Part shown: in pieces, positions 1 to 11,202 of the stretch
Numbering within the stretch: the first letter of the stretch is position 1
How the letters are laid out: every line of letters begins with the position of its first letter
Assembly: GCA_903813345.2 (NCBI GenBank)
Contig: CAIIXF020000602.1
Location: 1 to 61,008, forward strand
Direction: 5' to 3'
Origin: Owenia fusiformis
Lineage: Eukaryota; Annelida; Polychaeta; Sabellida; Oweniidae
DNA: 61,008 bases
Notes under the pieces: model-generated
Told to the model about the DNA's origin: nothing
Seen by the model: the letters and a program-made list of their open reading frames with translations, nothing else
Databases searched by the model: none
Position numbers and translations under genes: made by a program

Positions 1-140
1 GAGTGTCTCATCCTAAGTGTGTCTCGGCCGGAGACGTGTCATCCCGAGATGACACGAGACATCACCACTCTGTTCAACTTGAACTATAACATCATTTTAG
101 ACCATTAATTTCAATTTTAGAGAGAAAAATTTATTTCGTA

Positions 141-206
141 GCGCTCGTCCGAGGAGTGTCTCATCCTAAGTGTGTCTCGGCCGGAGACGTGTCATCCCGA
201 GATGAC
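141..206 (+). repeat. Internal 16-17 bp sub-repeats, four copies (representative copy)
   Basis: Four units lie head to tail: 141-156 (core CTCGTCCGAGGAG), 157-172 (core CTCATCCTAAGTG), 173-189 (core CTCGGCCGGAGACG) and 190-206 (core CATCCCGAGATGAC). The last three begin TGT and the first GCG, followed by CTC(A/G)TCC and a purine-rich AG-containing end. In type 2 the third core is CTCGTCCGGAG, almost the same as the first. The fourth lacks two bases and its end forms the right arm of the hairpin. The GC-rich half of the monomer therefore looks like a fossil tandem array of a 16-bp unit. Confidence 0.8.
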
Positions 207-306
207 ACGAGACATCACCACTCTGTTCAACTTGAACTATAACATCATTTTAGACCATTAATTTCAATTTTAGAGAGAAAAATTTATTTCGTAGCGCTCG
301 TCCGAG

Positions 307-459
307 GAGTGTCTCATCCTAAGTGTGTCTCGGCCGGAGACATGTCATCCCGAGATGACACGAGACATCACCACTCTGTTCAACTTGAACTATAACATCA
401 TTTTAGACCATTAATTTCAATTTTAGAAAGAAAAATTTATTTCGTAACGCTCATCCGAG
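307..459 (+). repeat. Hybrid monomer, type 1 head and type 2 tail
   Basis: This unit starts with the type 1 markers (GAGTGTCTC, AAGTGTG, CGGCCGG) and ends with the type 2 markers (AGAAAG, GTAACGCTCATCC). The switch lies between about 334 and 427, the interval with no diagnostic differences. It also carries a private G-to-A change (GAGACATGTC for GAGACGTGTC). It marks the left edge of the type 2 block and is in perfect 153-bp register. Confidence 0.88.
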
Positions 460-1071
460 GAGGGTCTCATCCTAAGAGTGTCTCGTCCGGAGACGTGTCA
501 TCCCCAGATGACACGAGACATCACCACTCTGTTCAACTTGAACTACAACATCATTTTAGACCATTAATTTCAATTTTAGAAAGAAAAATTTATTTCGTAA
601 CGCTCATCCCAGGAGGGTCTCATCCTAAGAGTGTCTCGTCCGGAGACGTGTCATCCCGAGATGACACGAGACATCACCACTCTGTTCAACTTGAACTATA
701 ACATCATTTTAGACCATTAATTTCAATTTTAGAAAGAAAAATTTATTTCGTAACGCTCATCAGAGGAGGGTCTCATCCTAAGAGTGTCTCGTCCGGAGAC
801 GTGTCATCCCGAGATGACACGAGACATCACCACTCTGTTCAACTTGAACTATAACATCATTTTAGACCATTAATTTCAATTTTAGAAAGAAAAATTTATT
901 TCATAACGCTCATCCGAGGAGGGTCTCATCCTAAGAGTGTCTCGTCCGGAGACGTGTCATCCCGAGATGACAGGAGACATCACCACTCTGTTCAACTTGA
1001 ACTATAACATCATTTTAGACCATTAATTTCAATTTTAGAAAGAAAAATTTATTTCGTAACGCTCATCCGAG

Positions 1072-1208
1072 GAGGGTCTCATCCTAAGAGTGTCTCGTCT
1101 GGAGACGTGTCATCTCATCACCACTCTGTTCAACTTGAACTATAACATCATTTTAGACCATTATTTCAATTTTAGAAAGAAAAATTTATTTCGTAACGCT
1201 CATCCGAG
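1072..1208 (+). repeat. Internally deleted type 2 monomer (137 bp), hairpin lost
   Basis: This unit lacks 15 bp covering the loop and right arm of the conserved hairpin: GTCATCT runs straight into CATCACC. It also lacks one A of CATTAATTT. The T after GTCATC matches the next unit at 1209 (CATCTCGAGATG), so the deletion probably arose on that sequence variant. Loss of one hairpin arm is what replication slippage at a palindrome would leave. Confidence 0.88.
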
Positions 1209-1514
1209 GAGGGTCTCATCCTAAGAGTGTCTCGTCCGGAGACGTGTCATCTCGAGATGACACGAGACATCACCACTCTGTTCAACTTGAACTATAACAT
1301 CATTTTAGACCATTAATTTCAATTTTAGAAAGAAAAATTTATTTCGTAACGCTCATCCGAGGAGGGTCTCATCCTAAGAGTGTCTTGTCCGGAGACGTGT
1401 CATCCTGAGATGACACGAGACATCACCAGTCTGTTCAACTTGAACTATAACATCATTTTAGACCATTAATTTCAATTTTAGAAAGAAAAATTTATTTTGT
1501 AACGCTCATCCGAG

Positions 1515-1654
1515 GAGGGTCTTATCCTAAGAGTGTCTCGTCCGGAGACGTGTCATCCCGAGATGACACGAGACATCACCACTCTGTTCAACTTGAACTA
1601 TGCCATTAATTTCAATTTTAGAAAGAAAAATTTATTTCGTAACGCTCATCCGAG
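1515..1654 (+). repeat. Internally deleted type 2 monomer (140 bp), AT-rich half shortened
   Basis: The stretch from AACTAT to CCATTAAT is 13 bp shorter than in other units: AACTAT is followed by GCCATTAAT. The first ATTTTAGA of the AT-rich half is lost. A private change (CTTATCC) is also present. The GC-rich half and hairpin are intact. Confidence 0.87.
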
Positions 1655-1960
1655 GAGGGTCTCATCCTAAGAGTGTCTCGTCCGGAGACGTGTCATCCCG
1701 AGATGGCACGAGACATCACCACTCTGTTCAACTTGAACTATAACATCATTTTAGACCATTAATTTCAATTTTAGAAAGAAAAATTTATTTCGTAAAGCTC
1801 ATCCGAGGAGGGTCTCATCCTAAGAGTGTCTCGTCCGGAGACCTGTCATCCCGAGATGACACGAGACATCACCACTCTGTTCAACTTGAACTATAACATC
1901 ATTTTAGACCATTAATTTCAATTTTAGAAAGAAAAATTTATTTCGTAACGCTCATCCGAG

Positions 1961-2113
1961 GAGGGTCTCATCCTAAGAGTGTCCCGTCCGGAGACGTGTC
2001 ATCCCGAGATGACACGAGACATCACCACTCTGTTCAACTTGAACTATAACATCATTTTAGACCATTAATTTCAATTTTAGAGAGAAAAATTTATTTCGTA
2101 GCGCTCTTCCGAG
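1961..2113 (+). repeat. Hybrid monomer, type 2 head and type 1 tail
   Basis: This unit begins with type 2 markers (GAGGGTCTC, AAGAGTG, CGTCCGG) and ends with type 1 markers (AGAGAG, GTAGCGCTC). The switch lies between about 1990 and 2079. It is the mirror image of the hybrid at 307-459 and uses the same marker-free interval. Private changes are GTCCCGTCC near 1981 and CTCTTCC near 2105. Confidence 0.88.
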
Positions 2114-3029
2114 GAGTGTCTCATCCTAAGTGTGTCTCGGCCGGAGACGTGTCATCCCGAGATGACACGAGACATCACCACTCTGTTCAACTTGAACTAT
2201 AAGATCATTTTAGACCATTAATTTCAATTTTAGAGAGAAAAATTTATTTCGTAGCGCTCGTCCGAGGAGTGTCTCATCCTAAGTGTGTCTCGGCCGGAGA
2301 CGTGTCATCCCGAGATGACACGAGACATCACCACTCTGTTCAACTTGAACTATAACATCATTTTAGACCATTAATTTCAATTTTAGAGAGAAAAATTTAT
2401 TTCGTAGCGCTCGTCCGAGGAGTGTCTCATCCTAAGTGTGTCTCGGCCGGAGACGTGTCATCCTGAGATGACACGAGACATCACCACTCTGTTCAACTTG
2501 AACTATAACATCATTTTAGACCATTAATTTCAATTTTAGAGAGAAAAATTTATTTCGTAGCGCTCGTCCGAGGAGTGTCTCATCCTAAGTGTGTCTCGGC
2601 CGGAGACGTGTCATCCCGAGATGACACGAGACATCACCACTCTGTTCAACTTGAACTATAACATCATTTTAGACTATTAATTTCAATTTTAGAGAGAAAA
2701 ATTTATTTCGTAGCGCTCGTCCGAGGAGTGTCTCATCCTAAGTGTGTCTCGGCTGGAGACGTGTCATCCCAGATGACACGAGACATCACCACTCTGTTCA
2801 ACTTGAACTATAACATCATTTTAGACCATTAATTTCAATTTTAGAGAGAAAAATTTATTTCGTAGCGCTCGTCCGAGGAGTGTCTCATCCTAAGTGTGTA
2901 TCGGCCGGAGACGTGTCATCCCGAGATGACACGAGACATCACCACTCTGTTCAACTTGAACTATAACATCATTTAGACCATTAATTTCAATTTTAGAGAG
3001 AAAAATTTATTTCGTAGCGCTCGTCCGAG
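2114..3029 (+). repeat. Satellite type 1 block, right copy (6 monomers)
   Basis: Units start at 2114, 2267, 2420, 2573, 2726 and 2878. All carry the type 1 head GAGTGTCTCATCC. Private changes include AAGATCAT (2114 unit), CATCCTGAG (2420), AGACTATT (2573), GGCTGG plus a lost G in CCCAG (2726), and GTGTATCGG plus a lost T in CATCATTTAG (2878). The last two units are therefore 152 bp. The block ends abruptly at the type 3 switch. Confidence 0.92.
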
Positions 3030-6000
3030 GAGGCTCTCATGTTAAGTGTGTCTCGGCCGGAGACGTGTCATCCCGAGATGACACGAGACATCACCACTCT
3101 GTTCAACTTGAACTATAACATCATTTTAGACCATTAATTTCAATTTTAGAGAGAAAAATTTATTTCGTAGCGCTCGTCCGAGGAGGCTCTCATGTTAAGT
3201 GTGTCTCGGCCGGAGACGTGTCATCCCGAGATGACACGAGACATCACCACTCTGTTCAACTTGAACTATAACATCATTTTAGACCATTAATTTCAATTTT
3301 AGAGAGAAAAATTTATTTCGTAGCGCTCGTCCGAGGAGGCTCTCATGTTAAGTGTGTCTCGGCCGGAGACGTGTCATCCCGAGATGACACGAGACATCAC
3401 CACTCTGTTCAACTTGAACTATAACATCATTTTAGACCATTAATTTCAATTTTAGAGAGAAAAATTTATTTCGTAGCGCTCGTCCGAGGAGGCTCTCATG
3501 TTAAGTGTGTCTCGGCCGGAGACGTGTCATCCCGAGATGACACGAGACATCACCACTCTGTTCAACTTGAACTATAACATCATTTTAGACCATTAATTTC
3601 AATTTTAGAGAGAAAAATTTATTTCGTAGCGCTCGTCCGAGGAGGCTCTCATGTTAAGTGTGTCTCGGCCGGAGACGTGTCATCCCGAGATGACACGAGA
3701 CATCACCACTCTGTTCAACTTGAACTATAACATCATTTTAGACCATTAATTTCAATTTTAGAGAGAAAAATTTATTTCGTAGCGCTCGTCCGAGGAGGCT
3801 CTCATGTTAAGTGTGTCTCGGCCGGAGACGTGTCATCCCGAGATGACACGAGACATCACCACTCTGTTCAACTTGAACTATAACATCATTTTAGACCATT
3901 AATTTCAATTTTAGAGAGAAAAATTTATTTCGTAGCGCTCGTCCGAGGAGGCTCTCATGTTAAGTGTGTCTCGGCCGGAGACGTGTCATCCCGAGATGAC
4001 ACGAGACATCACCACTCTGTTCAACTTGAACTATAACATCATTTTAGACCATTAATTTCAATTTTAGAGAGAAAAATTTATTTCGTAGCGCTCGTCCGAG
4101 GAGCTCTCATGTTAAGTGTGTCTCGGCCGGAGACGTGTCATCCCGAGATGACACGAGACATCACCACTCTGTTCAACTTGAACTATAACATCATTTTAGA
4201 CCATTAATTTCAATTTTAGAGAGAAAAATTTATTTCGTAGCGCTCGTCCGAGGAGGCTCTCATGTTAAGTGTGTCTCGGCCGGAGACGTGTCATCCCGAG
4301 ATGACACGAGACATCACCACTCTGTTCAACTTGAACTATAACATCATTTTAGACCATTAATTTCAATTTTAGAGAGAAAAATTTATTTCGTAGCGCTCGT
4401 CCGAGGAGGCTCTCATGTTAAGTGTGTCTCGGCCGGAGACGTGTCATCCCGAGATGACACGAGACATCACCACTCTGTTCAACTTGAACTATAACATCAT
4501 TTTAGACCATTAATTTCAATTTTAGAGAGAAAAATTTATTTCGTAGCGCTCGTCCGAGGAGGCTCTCATGTTAAGTGTGTCTCGGCCGGAGACGTGTCAT
4601 CCCGAGATGACACGAGACATCACCACTCTGTTCAACTTGAACTATAACATCATTTTAGACCATTAATTTCAATTTTAGAGAGAAAAATTTATTTCGTAGC
4701 GCTCGTCCGAGGAGGCTCTCATGTTAAGTGTGTCTCGGCCGGAGACGTGTCATCCCGAGATGACACGAGACATCACCACTCTGTTCAACTTGAACTATAA
4801 CATCATTTTAGACCATTAATTTCAATTTTAGAGAGAAAAATTTATTTCGTAGCGCTCGTCCGAGGAGGCTCTCATGTTAAGTGTGTCTCGGCCGGAGACG
4901 TGTCATCCCGAGATGACACGAGACATCACCACTCTGTTCAACTTGAACTATAACATCATTTTAGACCATTAATTTCAATTTTAGAGAGAAAAATTTATTT
5001 CGTAGCGCTCGTCCGAGGAGGCTCTCATGTTAAGTGTGTCTCGGCCGGAGACGTGTCATCCCGAGATGACACGAGACATCACCACTCTGTTCAACTTGAA
5101 CTATAACATCATTTTAGACCATTAATTTCAATTTTAGAGAGAAAAATTTATTTCGTAGCGCTCGTCCGAGGAGGCTCTCATGTTAAGTGTGTCTCGGCCG
5201 GAGACGTGTCATCCCGAGATGACACGAGACATCACCACTCTGTTCAACTTGAACTATAACATCATTTTAGACCATTAATTTCAATTTTAGAGAGAAAAAT
5301 TTATTTCGTAGCGCTCGTCCGAGGAGGCTCTCATGTTAAGTGTGTCTCGGCCGGAGACGTGTCATCCCGAGATGACACGAGACATCACCACTCTGTTCAA
5401 CTTGAACTATAACATCATTTTAGACCATTAATTTCAATTTTAGAGAGAAAAATTTATTTCGTAGCGCTCGTCCGAGGAGGCTCTCATGTTAAGTGTGTCT
5501 CGGCCGGAGACGTGTCATCCCGAGATGACACGAGACATCACCACTCTGTTCAACTTGAACTATAACATCATTTTAGACCATTAATTTCAATTTTAGAGAG
5601 AAAAATTTATTTCGTAGCGCTCGTCCGAGGAGGCTCTCATGTTAAGTGTGTCTCGGCCGGAGACGTGTCATCCCGAGATGACACGAGACATCACCACTCT
5701 GTTCAACTTGAACTATAACATCATTTTAGACCATTAATTTCAATTTTAGAGAGAAAAATTTATTTCGTAGCGCTCGTCCGAGGAGGCTCTCATGTTAAGT
5801 GTGTCTCGGCCGGAGACGTGTCATCCCGAGATGACACGAGACATCACCACTCTGTTCAACTTGAACTATAACATCATTTTAGACCATTAATTTCAATTTT
5901 AGAGAGAAAAATTTATTTCGTAGCGCTCGTCCGAGGAGGCTCTCATGTTAAGTGTGTCTCGGCCGGAGACGTGTCATCCCGAGATGACACGAGACATCAC

Positions 6001-9000
6001 CACTCTGTTCAACTTGAACTATAACATCATTTTAGACCATTAATTTCAATTTTAGAGAGAAAAATTTATTTCGTAGCGCTCGTCCGAGGAGGCTCTCATG
6101 TTAAGTGTGTCTCGGCCGGAGACGTGTCATCCCGAGATGACACGAGACATCACCACTCTGTTCAACTTGAACTATAACATCATTTTAGACCATTAATTTC
6201 AATTTTAGAGAGAAAAATTTATTTCGTAGCGCTCGTCCGAGGAGGCTCTCATGTTAAGTGTGTCTCGGCCGGAGACGTGTCATCCCGAGATGACACGAGA
6301 CATCACCACTCTGTTCAACTTGAACTATAACATCATTTTAGACCATTAATTTCAATTTTAGAGAGAAAAATTTATTTCGTAGCGCTCGTCCGAGGAGGCT
6401 CTCATGTTAAGTGTGTCTCGGCCGGAGACGTGTCATCCCGAGATGACACGAGACATCACCACTCTGTTCAACTTGAACTATAACATCATTTTAGACCATT
6501 AATTTCAATTTTAGAGAGAAAAATTTATTTCGTAGCGCTCGTCCGAGGAGGCTCTCATGTTAAGTGTGTCTCGGCCGGAGACGTGTCATCCCGAGATGAC
6601 ACGAGACATCACCACTCTGTTCAACTTGAACTATAACATCATTTTAGACCATTAATTTCAATTTTAGAGAGAAAAATTTATTTCGTAGCGCTCGTCCGAG
6701 GAGGCTCTCATGTTAAGTGTGTCTCGGCCGGAGACGTGTCATCCCGAGATGACACGAGACATCACCACTCTGTTCAACTTGAACTATAACATCATTTTAG
6801 ACCATTAATTTCAATTTTAGAGAGAAAAATTTATTTCGTAGCGCTCGTCCGAGGAGGCTCTCATGTTAAGTGTGTCTCGGCCGGAGACGTGTCATCCCGA
6901 GATGACACGAGACATCACCACTCTGTTCAACTTGAACTATAACATCATTTTAGACCATTAATTTCAATTTTAGAGAGAAAAATTTATTTCGTAGCGCTCG
7001 TCCGAGGAGGCTCTCATGTTAAGTGTGTCTCGGCCGGAGACGTGTCATCCCGAGATGACACGAGACATCACCACTCTGTTCAACTTGAACTATAACATCA
7101 TTTTAGACCATTAATTTCAATTTTAGAGAGAAAAATTTATTTCGTAGCGCTCGTCCGAGGAGGCTCTCATGTTAAGTGTGTCTCGGCCGGAGACGTGTCA
7201 TCCCGAGATGACACGAGACATCACCACTCTGTTCAACTTGAACTATAACATCATTTTAGACCATTAATTTCAATTTTAGAGAGAAAAATTTATTTCGTAG
7301 CGCTCGTCCGAGGAGGCTCTCATGTTAAGTGTGTCTCGGCCGGAGACGTGTCATCCCGAGATGACACGAGACATCACCACTCTGTTCAACTTGAACTATA
7401 ACATCATTTTAGACCATTAATTTCAATTTTAGAGAGAAAAATTTATTTCGTAGCGCTCGTCCGAGGAGGCTCTCATGTTAAGTGTGTCTCGGCCGGAGAC
7501 GTGTCATCCCGAGATGACACGAGACATCACCACTCTGTTCAACTTGAACTATAACATCATTTTAGACCATTAATTTCAATTTTAGAGAGAAAAATTTATT
7601 TCGTAGCGCTCGTCCGAGGAGGTCTCATGTTAAGTGTGTCTCGGCCGGAGACGTGTCATCCCGAGATGACACGAGACATCACCACTCTGTTCAACTTGAA
7701 CTATAACATCATTTTAGACCATTAATTTCAATTTTAGAGAGAAAAATTTATTTCGTAGCGCTCGTCCGAGGAGGCTCTCATGTTAAGTGTGTCTCGGCCG
7801 GAGACGTGTCATCCCGAGATGACACGAGACATCACCACTCTGTTCAACTTGAACTATAACATCATTTTAGACCATTAATTTCAATTTTAGAGAGAAAAAT
7901 TTATTTCGTAGCGCTCGTCCGAGGAGGCTCTCATGTTAAGTGTGTCTCGGCCGGAGACGTGTCATCCCGAGATGACACGAGACATCACCACTCTGTTCAA
8001 CTTGAACTATAACATCATTTTAGACCATTAATTTCAATTTTAGAGAGAAAAATTTATTTCGTAGCGCTCGTCCGAGGAGGCTCTCATGTTAAGTGTGTCT
8101 CGGCCGGAGACGTGTCATCCCGAGATGACACGAGACATCACCACTCTGTTCAACTTGAACTATAACATCATTTTAGACCATTAATTTCAATTTTAGAGAG
8201 AAAAATTTATTTCGTAGCGCTCGTCCGAGGAGGCTCTCATGTTAAGTGTGTCTCGGCCGGAGACGTGTCATCCCGAGATGACACGAGACATCACCACTCT
8301 GTTCAACTTGAACTATAACATCATTTTAGACCATTAATTTCAATTTTAGAGAGAAAAATTTATTTCGTAGCGCTCGTCCGAGGAGGCTCTCATGTTAAGT
8401 GTGTCTCGGCCGGAGACGTGTCATCCCGAGATGACACGAGACATCACCACTCTGTTCAACTTGAACTATAACATCATTTTAGACCATTAATTTCAATTTT
8501 AGAGAGAAAAATTTATTTCGTAGCGCTCGTCCGAGGAGGTCTCATGTTAAGTGTGTCTCGGCCGGAGACGTGTCATCCCGAGATGACACGAGACATCACC
8601 ACTCTGTTCAACTTGAACTATAACATCATTTTAGACCATTAATTTCAATTTTAGAGAGAAAAATTTATTTCGTAGCGCTCGTCCGAGGAGGCTCTCATGT
8701 TAAGTGTGTCTCGGCCGGAGACGTGTCATCCCGAGATGACACGAGACATCACCACTCTGTTCAACTTGAACTATAACATCATTTTAGACCATTAATTTCA
8801 ATTTTAGAGAGAAAAATTTATTTCGTAGCGCTCGTCCGAGGAGGTCTCATGTTAAGTGTGTCTCGGCCGGAGACGTGTCATCCCGAGATGACACGAGACA
8901 TCACCACTCTGTTCAACTTGAACTATAACATCATTTTAGACCATTAATTTCAATTTTAGAGAGAAAAATTTATTTCGTAGCGCTCGTCCGAGGAGGTCTC

Positions 9001-11132
9001 ATGTTAAGTGTGTCTCGGCCGGAGACGTGTCATCCCGAGATGACACGAGACATCACCACTCTGTTCAACTTGAACTATAACATCATTTTAGACCATTAAT
9101 TTCAATTTTAGAGAGAAAAATTTATTTCGTAGCGCTCGTCCGAGGAGGCTCTCATGTTAAGTGTGTCTCGGCCGGAGACGTGTCATCCCGAGATGACACG
9201 AGACATCACCACTCTGTTCAACTTGAACTATAACATCATTTTAGACCATTAATTTCAATTTTAGAGAGAAAAATTTATTTCGTAGCGCTCGTCCGAGGAG
9301 GCTCTCATGTTAAGTGTGTCTCGGCCGGAGACGTGTCATCCCGAGATGACACGAGACATCACCACTCTGTTCAACTTGAACTATAACATCATTTTAGACC
9401 ATTAATTTCAATTTTAGAGAGAAAAATTTATTTCGTAGCGCTCGTCCGAGGAGGCTCTCATGTTAAGTGTGTCTCGGCCGGAGACGTGTCATCCCGAGAT
9501 GACACGAGACATCACCACTCTGTTCAACTTGAACTATAACATCATTTTAGACCATTAATTTCAATTTTAGAGAGAAAAATTTATTTCGTAGCGCTCGTCC
9601 GAGGAGGCTCTCATGTTAAGTGTGTCTCGGCCGGAGACGTGTCATCCCGAGATGACACGAGACATCACCACTCTGTTCAACTTGAACTATAACATCATTT
9701 TAGACCATTAATTTCAATTTTAGAGAGAAAAATTTATTTCGTAGCGCTCGTCCGAGGAGGCTCTCATGTTAAGTGTGTCTCGGCCGGAGACGTGTCATCC
9801 CGAGATGACACGAGACATCACCACTCTGTTCAACTTGAACTATAACATCATTTTAGACCATTAATTTCAATTTTAGAGAGAAAAATTTATTTCGTAGCGC
9901 TCGTCCGAGGAGGCTCTCATGTTAAGTGTGTCTCGGCCGGAGACGTGTCATCCCGAGATGACACGAGACATCACCACTCTGTTCAACTTGAACTATAACA
10001 TCATTTTAGACCATTAATTTCAATTTTAGAGAGAAAAATTTATTTCGTAGCGCTCGTCCGAGGAGGCTCTCATGTTAAGTGTGTCTCGGCCGGAGACGTG
10101 TCATCCCGAGATGACACGAGACATCACCACTCTGTTCAACTTGAACTATAACATCATTTTAGACCATTAATTTCAATTTTAGAGAGAAAAATTTATTTCG
10201 TAGCGCTCGTCCGAGGAGGCTCTCATGTTAAGTGTGTCTCGGCCGGAGACGTGTCATCCCGAGATGACACGAGACATCACCACTCTGTTCAACTTGAACT
10301 ATAACATCATTTTAGACCATTAATTTCAATTTTAGAGAGAAAAATTTATTTCGTAGCGCTCGTCCGAGGAGGCTCTCATGTTAAGTGTGTCTCGGCCGGA
10401 GACGTGTCATCCCGAGATGACACGAGACATCACCACTCTGTTCAACTTGAACTATAACATCATTTTAGACCATTAATTTCAATTTTAGAGAGAAAAATTT
10501 ATTTCGTAGCGCTCGTCCGAGGAGGCTCTCATGTTAAGTGTGTCTCGGCCGGAGACGTGTCATCCCGAGATGACACGAGACATCACCACTCTGTTCAACT
10601 TGAACTATAACATCATTTTAGACCATTAATTTCAATTTTAGAGAGAAAAATTTATTTCGTAGCGCTCGTCCGAGGAGGCTCTCATGTTAAGTGTGTCTCG
10701 GCCGGAGACGTGTCATCCCGAGATGACACGAGACATCACCACTCTGTTCAACTTGAACTATAACATCATTTTAGACCATTAATTTCAATTTTAGAGAGAA
10801 AAATTTATTTCGTAGCGCTCGTCCGAGGAGGCTCTCATGTTAAGTGTGTCTCGGCCGGAGACGTGTCATCCCGAGATGACACGAGACATCACCACTCTGT
10901 TCAACTTGAACTATAACATCATTTTAGACCATTAATTTCAATTTTAGAGAGAAAAATTTATTTCGTAGCGCTCGTCCGAGGAGGTCTCATGTTAAGTGTG
11001 TCTCGGCCGGAGACGTGTCATCCCGAGATGACACGAGACATCACCACTCTGTTCAACTTGAACTATAACATCATTTTAGACCATTAATTTCAATTTTAGA
11101 GAGAAAAATTTATTTCGTAGCGCTCGTCCGAG
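3030..11132 (+). repeat. Satellite type 3, early section (53 monomers)
   Basis: From 3030 every unit starts GAGGCTCTCATGTTAAG or its 1-bp-shorter form. Type 3 differs from type 1 only at positions 4-5 (TG to GC) and 12-13 (CC to GT); I see no consensus difference in the other 149 positions. Units are 153 bp except 152-bp GGTCTC units at 7619, 8536, 8841, 8993 and 10981, and a separate 152-bp form at 4101. Runs of 22 (4253-7618) and 12 (9145-10980) identical-length units occur. Confidence 0.93.
4101..4252 (+). repeat. 152-bp monomer with an independent G deletion
   Basis: This unit starts GAGCTCTCATG, lacking one G of GAGGCTCTC. The common 152-bp form lacks the C instead (GAGGTCTC). It is the only copy of this form I saw, so it is a private event that was not spread. 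Confidence 0.9.
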
Positions 11133-11166
11133 GAGGCTCTCATGTTAAGTGTGTCTCGGCCGGAGA

Positions 11167-11188
11167 CGTGTCATCCCGAGATGACACG
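11167..11188 (+). repeat. Conserved hairpin dyad, 9-bp stem and 4-nt loop (representative copy)
   Basis: Left arm CGTGTCATC (11167-11175), loop CCGA (11176-11179), right arm GATGACACG (11180-11188); the arms are perfect reverse complements. The dyad sits at monomer positions 35-56 and is present in nearly every unit, so the array holds close to 400 potential hairpins or cruciforms, one per 152-153 bp. It is lost in the unit at 1072 and shortened by one loop base in several units near the right end. Flanking TGTCTCG (20-26) and CGAGACA (55-61) can pair as an alternative outer stem. A role as a protein site or cruciform is inferred only. Confidence 0.9.
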
Positions 11189-11202
11189 AGACATCACCAC
11201 TC

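Larger units (their letters stand above)
1..459 (+). repeat. Satellite type 1 block, left copy (3 monomers, third hybrid)
   Basis: Units start at 1, 154 and 307. Type 1 is recognised by GAGTGTCTCATCCTAAGTG at the unit start, CTCGGCCGG near position 25, AGAGAG near 121 and GTAGCGCTCGTCC near 140. The first two units are nearly identical. The third begins as type 1 and ends as type 2. The array evidently continues to the left of the window, since base 1 falls exactly in phase. Confidence 0.93.
460..1960 (+). repeat. Satellite type 2 block (10 complete monomers)
   Basis: Units start at 460, 613, 766, 919, 1072, 1209, 1362, 1515, 1655 and 1808. Type 2 differs from type 1 by T-to-G in GAGGGTCTC, T-to-A in AAGAGTG, G-to-T in CTCGTCCGG, and three G-to-A changes in AGAAAG, GTAACGC and CTCATCC. 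It therefore lacks the CGGCCG and AGCGCT palindromes and one CpG of the other types. Most units also have private changes, such as CCCAGG at 608-613, CAGAGG at 761-766, CATAACG near 902, and ACAGGAG near 970. Two units have internal deletions. A T-to-C change near 546 removes the TAA stop that every other unit has in that frame; this alone creates the 68-codon open frame at 495-701, which is not a gene. Confidence 0.93.

Noticed and set aside
495-701. 68-codon open reading frame starting at GTG
   Set aside because: It is satellite sequence. The unit is 51 codons long, so a frame persists from unit to unit, and a single T-to-C change near 546 removes the usual TAA of CTATAA. It stops at that TAA in the next unit. 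No coding composition or conserved homologous frame is seen in other copies.
11167-11188. Rho-independent terminator or small RNA gene
   Set aside because: The hairpin has no following T run, and the context is a eukaryotic-type satellite, not a gene end.
11148-11190. CENP-B box
   Set aside because: The reverse-strand start CCCG at monomer 43-46 fits the first bases, but the following required T and CGAA do not occur at the right distance; TTTCGTAGCGCTCG also fails at the A and CGGG positions.
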